A stretch of 64,000 bases of DNA from Dipteris shenzhenensis (lineage: Eukaryota > Polypodiophyta > Polypodiopsida > Gleicheniales): assembly GCA_047967505.1 (NCBI GenBank), contig CM106541.1; one strand, 5' to 3'. The notes under the pieces were generated by a model, which was given only the letters and a program-made list of their open reading frames with translations, was not told the origin of the DNA and did not search any database. The translations under genes and the position numbers were made by a program. Positions 21,112 through 31,975 of this stretch are shown in pieces (the first letter of the stretch is position 1; every line of letters starts with the position of its first letter).

Positions 21112-21479
21112 GGATAAGAGGATACTGGGTGGAAAGGCTTACCCGACCTAGTAGAGAAGACCAGCTTTCCCTAGGCCGAAACACTCCTGCTGAGGGCAGG
21201 AAACTCAACAGGTGAAAGGATCCCCATACCTGCTGAGGGGGAGGCCTTATCAAAAGGAATCCCAATGACCGGGACCCCTAAGGTGGAGGGCACAAACTCC
21301 TCCTCATCCATGAAAGTCACCGAATCTGCTAGTGCCAAAAAAAAGTTCCTGAGAAGCAGGTCTGGCCGAGGAGTGCGAAGAAGACCTGCACTCGTGGAAG
21401 ATGGAGAAGGACCTGCCAGGCCTTTATCTACAAAACTAGAGCTGGGGGCTGAGGAGGCCTGTGGCTAGGCTGAAGAGGA

Positions 21480-22617
21480 ATCTGGAGTCCTCATCTGTGC
21501 ATACATTCCCTCGGTCGACCTGACTAGTGCAGGAATAGTCTGTGGGGAAGAAGTATCGGTAGCCCCTCATGATCAGAAAACAAAGTGACTGGGGCTGGTA
21601 CTGGTGCATCTAAAGGCCCAACCTGATGTGGAACTGTAGTGTCTGGGGCTATAGCAACAACTACCTCTAGAGTCTGGATGGCGTCTGTCTGAACCGGATC
21701 AAAGGTCTCCTCCTGAGGTAAGGGAGCCGCTCTGATCTCGCTCTCCATCGTGGTACTGGGTGTGTTGCAGGCTTTGGGCGCCTTGCTGCCCCTGGTGGTC
21801 CTGGGAGGCACAAAGCAGGGCGCCCTGTTGCTCCTGGTGGTCCTGGAGTGCGTGGTACAGGGCGTTGGGGGCAGGTGCAGTCGGGACAATACGTGAAGGA
21901 GCCACACCATAAGACCTCTTGTGTCTTTTTCTCTTCCTTGGGCAATCTCTAGCAAAGTGCCCAAGGGTCCTGCAAATCCTACATTGGTCCTGTCTACGTG
22001 CAATCTCGACTCTCTATTGAAAGAGAGAGCCATCTAGACGTTGAAGCATGATGTGGTCATCTAAGATGTTAGGATTAGAGACAATGACCCTAACTCAAGG
22101 CACCTCGTCCGCTTTGACTGTCTCTGCTAAGGAAGAAGGCATGCCAAGAAGGGGGGGGATCTCAGTGACCACTTCGAATGTGGCTCCGCGAATGTGGCTC
22201 CGATAGTATCAAGAAGTCGATGGTACACCTGAGGAAGACCAGGAAATCTAATGAACATTGATGTGATGTGACGTGACTGTCCTCCTTGACCGGATCGAAG
22301 CCCAAGGTATAGGGCAAAAGAAAAATCCTCCTTGAGCCCAGAGGATTACCTTTGAGAACTAGCGCTGTGGACTTGTGGGAGTCGAAAACCACTTGGAAGA
22401 ATCCACGTCCCAAAAGTCGAATATCCCTTAGGTGTGGGGCGAGATCTCCTGGTAACGCTGCCAGCATCCAGTCTCTAGCCTATGATCTGGAAGGGTGTGA
22501 CCCAAAGATGTGGGTGAAAAGTGATGTAGAGCCCTCTGGTTCCACATCTTTCTTGAGCTGATGCAACGCCAATTCAAACACTGAAGAAGCTCCGTCCGTG
22601 AAACTGCTGCCCAGGAC
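21480..22617 (-). pseudogene. LINE ORF1 (DUF4283 and zinc knuckle)
   Basis: The minus-strand frame at 22162-22467 encodes LLAALPGDLAPHLRDIRLLG, RGFFQVVFDSHKSTALVLKG and FLLPYTLGFDPVKEDS, the pattern of the DUF4283 domain found in plant LINE ORF1. An intact CCHC zinc knuckle (CRICRTLGHFARDC) lies at 21942-21983 in another frame, followed by a Gln/Pro-rich tail. Stops and shifts separate these parts. ORF1 binds element RNA. Upstream the frame merges into the proline-rich low-complexity region. Confidence 0.75.
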
Positions 22618-23270
22618 GCCCTGGAATAGAAGAGGAGGCCGGGGGGGGGGGCTGCGGGGGGGAAAGAGGAGAGCGAGGGTAGCTTGCGGGGGGGAGAAGG
22701 GGGCGGGGGAAGGTTGCGGGGGTAGGCTGCAGGGGGTAGAAGGAGGTAGGCTGCGGGTAGAAGGGGGCAGGGGAAGCCTGCGGGGGGTAGAAGGGGTGGG
22801 GAAAGCCAGCAGCAGGGGGGAGGAGGGGGGCAAGGGAGAGGAGGCAGGAGGAGGCGGAGGGGAGCTGCGGGTTAGGAAGGGAGGGGGCAGGGGTGGGGGA
22901 GGGGGCTGGCAGGGAGGGAGAGGGTGGGTGGGGGAGAGGAAAAGAGGGGGAGGGGGCGGGGGCGGGCGGGCGAGGGGGCTGGCAGGGGGGAGAGGGAAGG
23001 CGGGTAGGCAGGCAGGGGGGGAGAGGGTGGGCGGGGGAGGAGGGAGGGGGCGGGGGTGGAGGAGGGGGGCAGGGGGGCTGGCGGGTGGAGGAGAGGGAGG
23101 GCGGGGAGGAGGAAGGGGAGTGGGAGGGTGAGGGATGAGGGAGAGGGGGCTGGCAAGGAGAGAGGGAGAGGAGGAGCAGCAAGGGGAGGGAGAGGGGGGG
23201 CAGCGAGGGTGAGGGAGAGGGAGAGGGGGCTGGCTGAGAGAGGAGAGGGGGGGGCAGCAGCTCACGGGGA
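22618..23270 (+). repeat. 650 bp G-rich/purine-rich tract (pyrimidine-rich on the LINE sense strand)
   Basis: The + strand is almost entirely G and A with runs of G6-G10 and scattered GCGGG, GGCAGGGG and GGGGGA motifs. On the minus strand it encodes a proline/serine-rich frame (22480-23265) that joins the LINE ORF1 region. Many closely spaced runs of at least three G make G-quadruplex formation likely. Long ORFs here are composition artefacts unless the LINE really has such an N-terminus. Confidence 0.85.
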
Positions 23271-24480
23271 GAGGAGCGGCTCAGCAGTTCTCAGTCTATA
23301 TTTCTGGATGTGCCCAGTGAAAGAACTAGTATGAAAATGATATATAGCTGTAGAAATTCTTTTATCACGATGTTTTGAGGTCCATTCCTCGGATGTGTTG
23401 AAGGGCCTGCATCCATTCATGGTTCATCACCTGGCATCCCATGATTGCCTGCTCCTGCCACCAGTGTGATTTCACATTGGTAGGCTTCTTTCCTGTAGAA
23501 AAAAACCATCTAATAGAATCTTTGAGAAAGTACAAATTCAACAATCCACGAGGCACTAAAATGAAAAAATTTGCTGCCTGTCCTGCAGCCCACCTCTTAG
23601 AGTCTCAGCTCACTGCCTAGAGTACCCCACAAGTGGGCACCAACAGCCAGGGTGGACGGGTGTATAACCGATGGATACCTCATTCCATGAGAATATAAAG
23701 CCTGTAGGCTTTGCAGAAACCCTCACACCTTTCTGCAAAACTGTAGGCCTTGCAGAAACACACACACCTTGCAGAAACCTCGTTTAATGAGCATATATAA
23801 TGTAGGCCGCGTTTCATGAGAATATAAAACATGTAGGCTATGCAGAAACTCTCTTCCTAGAGTCCTTTGTATCCCATTCCCAGATGAGATGAGGTTGGTG
23901 GCAGGTCCCCCCCCCCCGCCCTACTCCGCCTGAATAACAATTCTGCTTCAGGACATTCATATATACCAGGTTGTGATGCTGAAAATTACCTCTCAAAGGT
24001 TGTCCTTTGGCAAGGGCTCTGGGCAACATTGCAAAACCAGATCAATTTGGTATGACCTTAGGTGGGGATCTGCTGTTCTACCAAGTGGCACTCCCTGGGT
24101 AGGCTCTAGGTTGAGGCCCCTGGAGTCGAACTATACTTGTCTGTTGATCTGAGTGGCATATGAAAAGGCCTACACTTTAGCATCCCATCTTGGATGACCA
24201 AACCAAGGGTCCGACTCAATCTCTTGATGCGGATGGCCCTCCTAGAGCCACAAGTGCCACTGAAAGAACTCATCCACTACGGGGATGTGGGTCAATGGCT
24301 GGGTTGTGGGAGAATGGCCTAGACCTTACTCCATCTCCCAACCACTCTGATCCACTTTCCAATCCAAAGAGGTCAAGGAACCATTATTCTGAGGATCTGG
24401 GTCGAAGTGCAAGTACACAATAGAGAGTAAGAATTTCAATTCTACTATAAATCTGAGTAAAATGTTTCTGTTTGTGATGC
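23271..24480. other. intron sequence with short direct repeats
   Basis: At 23670-23855 the motifs CATGAGAATATAAA, TGTAGGC and TGCAGAAAC recur several times at irregular spacing, a decayed minisatellite. A C-rich run lies at 23909-23919. A frame at 24190-24423 encodes 77 residues ending NPKRSRNHYSEDLGRS; it is unrecognised, possibly a remnant of another LINE ORF1. Confidence 0.45.
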
Positions 24481-25290
24481 AAGTATGCAACATGTACTTT
24501 CTGAGGCTAAGATAACACTGTGCGATTACCTCAAAAACACTTTTGACAGATTTTCTACTGGCAATCTTTTATGTTCTGTTGGCAAGCGGATTGTAAAGAA
24601 TGACTTTACATGTCCAATATGCTTCCAACGTTGCCTCCACCCAACTCTTCGCATTGGAAAGAGTTCAATCTGCAACCATTTTTGGACTGGCTTGATCGAC
24701 ATGCTGAAATGGTGCTCACCTGCCATGGCTTGAGCAGGCCAAAAGGAATGCTGCATCCAATAGCTTGTCTCCTGCCACTCCTCACAAGAAGGCGAGTAAG
24801 CTTCAAGAAACTACTTCTGTTTCTGTAGGTTAGAGCTGACAATGAAAACAATAGCTTTTTGTTTTCCTCCTGCTGGACATGGACTAGGAATAATGTAGCA
24901 TGACTAATCGTCCACCATTGCTTTATGTTTGACCCATTTTATGCAGTAAGAGAGTGGTGGCATCTTTGCCCAATCTTGAGTTTAGAATTTTCAATTGGAT
25001 CAAGTCAATTTCATCAGTAGTGTCAAATAGTCTAACCTTTTTTATACCAACTACAAAATGTAAAGAATTCCAGATGAATGATGATTATGAGGAAGGAGAT
25101 TTGAAGGCTGCCTTGGAAAACTTATCTGATTCCTCAAATGTAGCATATGCTGGACCAAGGGCTGTGAGCATTGAAGATCTAAGATAATTATAGATAGGAG
25201 GGGTGACTATTATATAGTGCTTCATGTGGGTTTGACCAGTTGTATGACTACAAATCCTTTAGAAGTGGTATTGTCAAGCTGATTATAGAT
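24481..25290 (+). other. unrecognised segment with possible exon-like coding
   Basis: The frame at 24485-24733 encodes 82 residues including FTCPICFQRC, a double CxxC-like pair. An overlapping frame at 24610-24828 encodes WKEFNLQPFLDWLDRHAEMV. Another at 24954-25187 ends DLKAALENLSDSSNVAYAGP and PRAVSIEDLR. No family is recognised. Composition is more codon-like than the surrounding intron, so a captured or retroposed host gene fragment is possible, but chance ORFs are equally possible. Confidence 0.3.
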
Positions 25291-25347
25291 CATATATGAG
25301 CCGTACCATTGAGCTGGGGGCTCTGCATGCCCTCGAACCCTGTTGGG

Positions 25348-25547
25348 TGCAGGAAGCAATGGAACAGGAGTGGAGTGCGGGAAGCAAACAAAAAGCTGGA
25401 GCAAAACGTAGTACTGCTCAAATGGATAAGAGGAAAATACAAAGGGTGGCCTATAGGCCCCCCAAGTCAACCATATGGTGGACCAGAGAAGTCAACTCAT
25501 AGAGTTGACCTGACCTATAAGGCACATACCAGGTTTAAGTGCTCACA
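25348..25547 (-). repeat. 3' LTR of minus-strand copia
   Basis: It pairs with 30814-31001. Relative to that copy it holds an extra roughly 12 bp (AAAAAGCTGGAGC region). Its minus-strand start TGTGAGCACTTAAACC differs from TGTTACCAGTTAGCCC of the other LTR, so the outermost bases have diverged. Confidence 0.7.
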
Positions 25548-25673
25548 AAACCCCCTCCATCGTATGGCTGAAGTATCCTAGAAATATCTCAAGAATACTT
25601 GGAAACTACATCATGGTTGCACATATTTGTCCCAGAGGGGTATAGCAACCTATGATATGTACAGAGTGATCCC

Positions 25674-28190
25674 TCACGTAATAAAAGGAGCCAAGTGTAA
25701 AGCACGTCGAAATGCCTCAAACTTGGGCCGTGGTAAAGCTTTCATGAAAAGATCTGCCAAGTCCTCCTCTTTGGGAACATAGGACAACTGGATGTCTCCA
25801 CCAGATAGTCGCTCTTGAACATAGTGATAGTAGACTTCAATATGCTTTGTGCGCGCATGAAACACTGGGTTTCTAGCAACCGCCAAAGCACTCTGGTTGT
25901 AGGTGTAGATCATAGTAGAGTCGGGCTGAATGATATCAAGATCTGCAAGTAACTTGTGAAGCCAAATGCGCTCTATTGTAGCTGTGAAAGCTTCTCTGTA
26001 CTCAGCCTCATGCAATTGGATGTGGCAACTATAGGCTCCTTCTTGCTGAACCAAGAGATGCATGAAGCTCCAAGCATAAAACTGTTGCTGCTGTGTGACA
26101 CCCTAGTGTCGTAACATCCTACCCAGCCGTTATCCGTAAATGCATGCAAAATAAGTAGGGCCTTTGAACCATAGAGTAAACCCAAACTATGCGTGGCCTT
26201 CAAGTATTGCAAGACCCTCTTCACTGCTTGCCACCATATGCAAATTGTATGCCCAAATAATAGTGTAACCGACCCATATCTATCATGGCAAAAGACTGCT
26301 GTAAATCAGCCTTGAAATCTGCAATTGTATCCATATCTGGCCCAGTGATAAGCATGACATCCACATATAAAGTCAGAATTAAAAATTCTGATGCACTCTT
26401 TTGGACATAAAGAGTGGCCTCAGTTGGAGCCATGGACTGTCAAAAATGCATGTATCTTCGCATACCATGCCCGGGGTGCCTGCGTCAAGCCATATAGGGA
26501 TTTTTTGAGCCGGAAAACTATATTTTCAGAACCTAATTGTTCAAAACCAGGTGGCTGAGTGACATAGACCTCTTCCTGAAGATCACCATGGAGGAAGGAG
26601 TCTTGATGTCCAGCTGATTAACCTCCCAATGCCAATAGATGCCATGCAATAACACACCTGATAGTAGTAATGCGTGAGGTGGGAGCAAAGGTCTCCTCAA
26701 ATTCAATGCCGCGTTGTTGTGCATATCCCTTTGCAACCAAGTGGGCTTTGAGGCAGTCAACACTACCATCGGCTTTCCTTTTCACCTTGTAGACCCACTT
26801 TGTACCTATGGCACGCTTGCCTGCTGGCAAGTCACACAACTACCAAGTGTTGTTTGCATGAATGGATTCAAGCTCAGCCTTCATGGCATCCATCCACTCC
26901 TTGCTGTCAAAGGCATCCTTGTGACATAAAGGTTCCTATTTGCAAGTAGTAGCAACCAAAGCTACAGCCAAATAGTTGCCATGCATCTCTTTATGCGCAC
27001 CTCTAGTGCAGGCTCGCAAAGGCACAACTTGTTTGCTATCCCTAAGTGTGTCCACAAGCCATCTCAGGACTGATTTTTTTTTTAAACGACAACACTCTCC
27101 TGTGCAACTGCCTGCTCAATAGCATGATCATCAACTAAAGGCTATTGGAGGAGGATGTGCACTGGTAGAAGTGTATGGCACAACACTTTGCACTGAATGC
27201 TTTGTATTTGTGGGCGAATGAAAGAGAGGCAACAATTTGAGCGAATACAACATCCCTACTGACAATGACCTTGCCCGTGCTTAGCTGATACAACCTATAT
27301 CCCTTGCTCTTTGTGCTATAACCAATGAATATGCATTTTACAGCTTTGTCTTCAAGCTTGTGCCTCAGCTGAGATGGCACATGAGCATAAGCCAATGACC
27401 CAAACACCCGCATATGAGAAATTTAAGGTTTGCGACTGTGTCATGCCTTGTAAGGTGTGATAGTCTTCAATGCCTTTGTGGGTGCCCGATTGAGCACATA
27501 GTTGGAGCACATGATAGCATCCAACCAAAACTTATTCGGCAAAGACTTTCCTTTGAGCATGCACGTGCCAATTTTTCCTATCTCCCAGCCCGTTCTACTG
27601 CGGAGTATAAGGCACTGTACATTGATGAATAATACCTCAAGCTACCAAAAATTCAAAGAATGACATGTACTCCCCTCCCCCTCCGTCAGTGTGTAGAGTA
27701 AGGAGCTTGTGCCTTGATTCTTTTTCAGCCATGGCAAGCCAATGTCTAAAGCATGGGAACACATTAGATTTGGCCTTCATGCCATATATCCAAGCGAATC
27801 TGATGTAGTCATCCACAAAGGTAGAAAAGTAAAGGTAGCCCCCAAGAGATGTTGTCCACACTGGCCCGCACACATCAGTACGCACAAGGTGAAGCCTCCT
27901 AGATGCATTAATTGTCCCATCCTTAGGAAATGAGAAACGGTGCATTTTTCCCAACAAGCATCCCTCACAAACATGTTTAACCAATGCATGCATGGGTGGG
28001 AGAGCAACCACCATGTTTTGTGAATGATTTTAACCAAGCTTTTGTAGTTGAGGTGACCCAACCGCGCATGCCATAAGTGGGATTCTGAAATTATAGATTC
28101 AGCCACTAAATTCGCCTCTATAGCAGGCTGTTTGTCATAAACATCAAGATGATATAGCCTAGAAGAAAGAGACCTAGTAAGTACTATCAT
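25674..28190 (-). pseudogene. copia pol: integrase, reverse transcriptase and RNase H, decayed
   Basis: Minus strand, in protein order: GAG-pre-integrase (ESHLWHARLGHLNYKSLVK, CEGCLLGKMHRFSFPKDG), integrase core (VRTDVCGPVW, FVDDYIRFAWIYG, LTLHTDGGGGEYMS with the first two acidic residues), MRVFGSLAYAHVPSQLRHKL and FIGYSTKSKGYRLY (27135-27413). RT follows (GTKWVYKVKRKADGSVD, VNQLDIKTP). The catalytic motif at 26356-26367 reads YVDV in place of YVDD, so an essential Asp is lost. RNase H at 25674-26224 has DNGWVG for DSDWAG but keeps NPVFHARTKHIEVYYHYVQE. Stops and frame changes are frequent. Confidence 0.85.
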
Positions 28191-28324
28191 GTCATCGTAC
28201 TAGTTATACACGGCACATCGATAACCATCAAAGAGAACCTGAAAGCCATTCAAGGATATGGCTGCAATGGATGAGGTTCTTCTGGATATCTTGGACAAAC
28301 AAAACGTCCATGAGCGTGATCGTA

Positions 28325-28555
28325 TCACTTGAAACTAAAGTGACCTAGACCTGGCCAATCCCTTTTCATGGGATATGATGCTTTGTTGGCACATGTCACT
28401 GTGCCACCATGTGGAGCAGCCCCCAATGTCTCAAAGAGTGATCTGAAAGAAGTGATGTGCTTGGAAGCACCACTGTCGAAGCACCAATCTGACTTAGAAG
28501 CTAAGATAGACAAGGCTGTAGCATGGTTCTCTGGATGGTATTGGCATGTCACCAT
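28325..28555 (-). pseudogene. copia aspartic protease fragment
   Basis: SDWCFDSGASKHITSFRSLF carries an intact DSGA catalytic motif on the minus strand, then GGTVTCANKASYPMK. It matches the protease at 14.2 kb. The frame is lost towards the integrase. Confidence 0.8.
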
Positions 28556-28712
28556 GAAAGCCCACTCATGGTGAGCAATGTTTGCTGCCTCATGACCATG
28601 ATTTGGGGCAGTAGCAGTAGTAGTGACAGCAAGTCCCTGTTGCTGCTTTTTCTTTTCAAAAGCGATGCGCTTGCGACATTCAGAGATGTCATGTCATGGC
28701 TTCCTACAATAA

Positions 28713-29530
28713 TTACGGCATTTGCTGTTTTTCCTCCAGCAGTAGATGAGCCTCCAGAAGGCTTGCGTGTGTTGTAATTTTGCCCGTTCTTTCCCTTATT
28801 TTTGTGATTAGCGACAAAAGCCTAATTTGCAATTTGAGAGGCAGCACGATTTGTGCGATTCTGCTCCTCTGGTAGGAGAAGGGAAACAAACTGGTCAAAA
28901 GTATAAGTGCTGGGATTGCCCATGGCAACCAACCTTAATGTAGTAGCAAACCCCTGGTAGGACTCAAGGAGTCCATTGAGTGTCATGGACACTACCTGAG
29001 CATCTGAAATAATTTCATCCACATTAATGAGCGGCTCTTCAAAATCCTTGATTTTGGTGATGTATGCATCCATGCTGTCCCGCTCTTTGATTTTGACATT
29101 CTCCAATTGCCTGCATAAAAAGCAACACGTGCCTCATTGTGATCGTGGTAAAGGTTAGCCAAGATGTCCCATGCAGCCTTCGATATCTTGAAAGACCGAA
29201 TGTGAGGAATGATGTGTCTCTTGACTGAAAAAGCAATGATAGAATGTGCTTGGGCATCTCTACCATCCCATCTGGCATGGTCAGGGTGTGAGAGGAGTGG
29301 CTGGAGTAGTAGGAGAAGAGTGAGTAGATCTAGAGGTGGCTGTAACAGCTGCACTAGCTATAGTAGTAGCCGGAGTGGGAGCCACAGAGGGAGGTCGAAG
29401 GTCTGATCCTGAGACAATACCTCAAAATTTTTTGGCAACCAGCAAATGTTTTACCATGTATGACCACATGGGATAATTGGGTCCATTGAGCTTGTCTTCA
29501 GCGGAGAACATACCATCCAACAATGAGCTA
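28713..29530 (-). pseudogene. copia gag, decayed
   Basis: On the minus strand gag begins near 29530 with LDGMFSAEDKLNGPNYPMWS and YMVKHLLVAKKF. RHIIPHIRSFKISKAAWDIL, a SMDAYITKIKDFEEPLINVD helix and VAMGNPSTYTFDQFVSLLLP follow in shifted frames. This matches the gag at 13.2-13.9 kb. Stops are frequent. The nucleocapsid end near 28640-28720 is poorly preserved. Confidence 0.75.
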
Positions 29531-29539
29531 AATGCACAT

Positions 29540-30813
29540 GCTATCCCCAAAAATATGACCTGCAAAACAATCTCTATCCGGTCAAAGGACCCCCTACCAA
29601 AGATAGCTGTCCTTCAATAATATCAGCCCAAAACAAGGGGCAAATGTCTGCAAATGTATCCAATGATCAATTGAGCTATAAATGTCCCAAATGGAGGCTG
29701 TGTCTCAAGTCTGACAGGACAACAAGCCAAGTTCAAGGGGCAAATGCATAATATACCCAAATTTAGCTGAATAAAGCAAATGTCACTGCAATGGACAGCA
29801 AATCTGGCAAAAGCCTCAAATTCTGAGAGGGCAAATATGCCAAAAAGAGGGCAAATTGAAAAAAGTCCCAAATTGTGCTGCAAGTTGCAAATGTGACTCA
29901 ATGTGTTGTAATTCCAAGCCAAATGTGACTCAATGTGCTGCAATTCCAAGCCAATGTCAATGTTCCTGCATGCAATGTATACGAAATGCCCAAAAATGGC
30001 TGTACCAAGCCAATGTCACTGCAAATTTCAACAAAATTGACAAAACCCCCAATTTCTAGAAGGGCAAAACTGTCAAATTTGGAGCAAATGACCAAAAGTC
30101 CTAAATTGTGTTGAAATAAAGCAAATGTGACAAAATAACCTGCAAATCTAAGAATATCCTGCAATCTGTTAGCAATAGATCTAAAATCCCCAATGTCAGA
30201 GTGGAAATGAAGTCAAAATAGGGCAAAATACTGCAAAAGCCTCAAAATTTGACCAAAAGGAGCAAATGTCACTGCAAAATCTGCAAATGTGACACAAAAG
30301 CCCCAATTTCTAGAGCAAAATCACCTCAATGTCACTGCAATGTGTGCAAACGTGACATAAAAGAGGGTGAAAAGCTTCAAATCCAAGTGGACCAAGAAAA
30401 TCTGAGTCAAGAGGGAGAGAATCCCAGCCAAATGGTGCTAGAGCAGGTTGGAGCACTTGGAGGAAGGCCCGAATGACTCAAAAGAGTTTAGAATTGACAA
30501 AAAACCTCCAAAAACAGTCCAAAAATGCTCGAAATCAACTTCTGACAAGTCATATAGATCTTGGCAGCATCGCGCACCTGTCTGTACGGACAAATTTTTC
30601 CAAGATGAAATGGTGTGGGTAGGGTTGTTTGTATGCGAGCAGCTCAAAAATTTCAAAAAACGTCAAAATCGTACCTCAAAAAGTCAAAAAACAGCCGTGG
30701 GACTGTTTTTAAGCTCAAAAAACAGGTTTCTGGCAATGAAATGAGGCACCGGACTGAGCTGGAGCAAAATGGCAAGTAGGAGCAACGGGAGAGCATGAGG
30801 GAGGTAGGTAGGA
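29540..30813 (-). other. copia leader with imperfect internal repeats
   Basis: About 1.27 kb lies between the gag start and the 5' LTR. Between 29640 and 30360 short words such as GCAAATGTGAC, CAATGTCACTGCAA and CCAAATTGTG recur many times, giving a degenerate minisatellite. A near-duplicate block, CAAATGTGACTCAATGTG, is at 29887 and 29919. No gene is seen. Confidence 0.55.
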
Positions 30814-31001
30814 GTAGGAAGCAATGGAACAGGAGTGGAGTGCGGGAAGCAAACAACAAACGTAGTACTGCTCAAATGGATAATAGAAAAATACAAAGGG
30901 TGGCCTATATGGCCCCCAAGTCAACCATATGGTTGACCAGAGAAGTCAACTCATAGAGTTGACCTGACCTACAAGGCACATACCAGGGCTAACTGGTAAC
31001 A
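30814..31001 (-). repeat. 5' LTR of minus-strand copia
   Basis: It pairs with 25348-25547. The sequence inside it (CTCCTACCTACC on minus) is not the tRNA-Met site used by the other copia elements here. Confidence 0.7.
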
Positions 31002-31760
31002 AACCCTCGCCTATGTGGGCTGCCGCCCCCCAGACACGCCTGCTGCTTGGGGGGGCTAGCGTCCCTTCAAACCCCCCCTCGAGGCTGCTATCAAGCTCTA
31101 TCCCAGTGGAGTAAATATCAAGTCCAATAGGCCATCTCATAACCATCTGGTCTACAAACAAAGACCCCTTCCAATGTCTACATTGGGGATCCGCCTGATA
31201 TCGGCTGCCCATTATGGCTTCTCCTCATATGGGTGCCTTGACAACATTGGGCACCCAGAATACTCGCGGGTAACTTACATGAGAGGTGGACATTCAGGCT
31301 AGTTCTAGCACCTACCCACGGAAGTCCCGGAAAGAGAACTCAAAGTCAGCTTCAGACCTGAACTTACTCTCTGGATCCATGGTGTCTTTGCATTCCGGAT
31401 CCAGTTTGGTCACATGTTCCAGATCCATTCTGGTCATACTTCCTGGTCTAGTGGTAACTGTGAATTTCAGATCCGTTGGTGTCCTGGACATTTCCAGATT
31501 CTGGATTCAGTTGTGACTGTGCAATCCGAACCAATCCAGACCCGTTAGTATCCTGGACATTCTGAATTCTGGATCTCATGTTGAATTTTCAGTGAACATA
31601 CTAATTGCTTTAATTCAACAGCCTTTGCATGCTCTTCATAATATACTTCTTCTAATTTTTTAAGGCCATTAAATGACTGCATTGGGAAGTTCTTAGTTAT
31701 CTTAAGTCATGGCATATTGGTTCTAAATTTGCTACAATTAATCTCTGCTTCTTGTTATAG
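31002..31760. other. intron end with GGATCC-type short repeats
   Basis: A C/G-rich segment with G7-C8 runs lies at 31018-31080. From 31320 to 31580 the words GGATCCA, CAGATCC, TGGTCA and CCTGGACATT recur irregularly. The last 60 bases are pyrimidine-rich and end CTTGTTATAG, the splice acceptor. Part of 31200-31270 weakly matches 39070-39150 in inverted orientation. Confidence 0.45.
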
Positions 31761-31975
31761 CCTCTGGAGAACCTCCTCTACTCCTTGCTGGTTCAGTCCA
31801 TTCTGCCATAAAACGTGCAATAGAAGCAACAAGGGAAGATCCTTTCGCTGGTGAGAGATACACTAAAGGGAGGTACTTGAGGCTAGATCCACCAGCGACA
31901 ATGGAGAAGGTGAAGAACCTCTGTGGACTGGACAGCGTAGAGCAGTATTTGAAGTACCAGATAAGCAGAGCTTGA
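31761..31975 (+). CDS. aldehyde oxidase, terminal exon
   Basis: After the acceptor the exon completes an Ala codon and reads SGEPPLLLAGSVHSAIKRAI, EATREDPFAGERYTKGRYL, RLDPPATMEKVKNLCGLDSV and EQYLKYQISRA, ending TGA at 31973-31975. The GEPPL motif carries the active-site Glu of molybdenum hydroxylases (codon 31769-31771), which starts catalysis at the molybdenum centre. The PATM…VK-LCGLDSVE-YL tail is typical of plant aldehyde oxidase C-termini. No stop or frameshift occurs across either exon. The gene could therefore be functional if the giant intron is spliced. Confidence 0.92.

Larger units (their letters stand above)
18640..23290 (-). mobile_element. plant LINE (L1/RTE-like with DUF4283 ORF1), 3'-truncated
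   Basis: Minus strand, from high to low coordinates: a proline-rich region (G-rich on +, 22618-23270), ORF1 with DUF4283-like and zinc-knuckle segments, then ORF2 with endonuclease and reverse transcriptase. ORF2 ends abruptly at about 18648 (…ASRVVVVN) before the thumb, connector and zf-RVT domain, and no poly(A) is found, so the 3' end is missing. This is unusual, since LINEs normally lose their 5' end; a later deletion is likely. It sits inside the aldehyde oxidase intron in antisense. Confidence 0.85.
25348..31001 (-). mobile_element. minus-strand copia retrotransposon in the aldehyde oxidase intron
   Basis: Homologous terminal repeats lie at about 25348-25547 and 30814-31001 (shared blocks GGAAGCAATGGAACAGGAGT, CAACTCATAGAGTTGACCTG and GGCACATACCAGG). 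Minus-strand gag, protease, integrase, RT and RNase H lie between them in order. The polypurine tract is at about 25551-25562 (CCCCCTCCATCG on +). The LTR outer ends diverge, and neither a target duplication nor a standard tRNA-Met site was found, so the boundaries are approximate. It is closely related in protein sequence to the copia at 12-17.8 kb but has a different LTR. It is decayed throughout. Confidence 0.8.
18191..31760 (+). other. 13.57 kb aldehyde oxidase intron filled with transposons
   Basis: The donor is GTCTCTTTTC at 18191 and the acceptor CTTCTTGTTATAG ends at 31760. The flanking exons join in phase (G + CC gives Ala in SSKASGEPPLLL), as in the family. The intron carries a minus-strand LINE, a minus-strand copia with LTRs and other repeats, all opposite to the gene. 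Antisense orientation of large insertions in introns is common, plausibly because sense polyadenylation signals would cut the transcript short. Confidence 0.85.

Noticed and set aside
22598-23265. Long open frames on both strands (177, 202 and 261 codons) in the G-rich tract
   Set aside because: They are Gly/Arg- or Pro-rich products of biased composition and overlap in several frames. Only the part joining LINE ORF1 near 22480-22600 has support.
29640-30360. CRISPR-like or coding repeat (CAAATGTGACTCAATGTG…)
   Set aside because: Spacing is irregular and units are degenerate. It lies in a copia leader in a plant genome.
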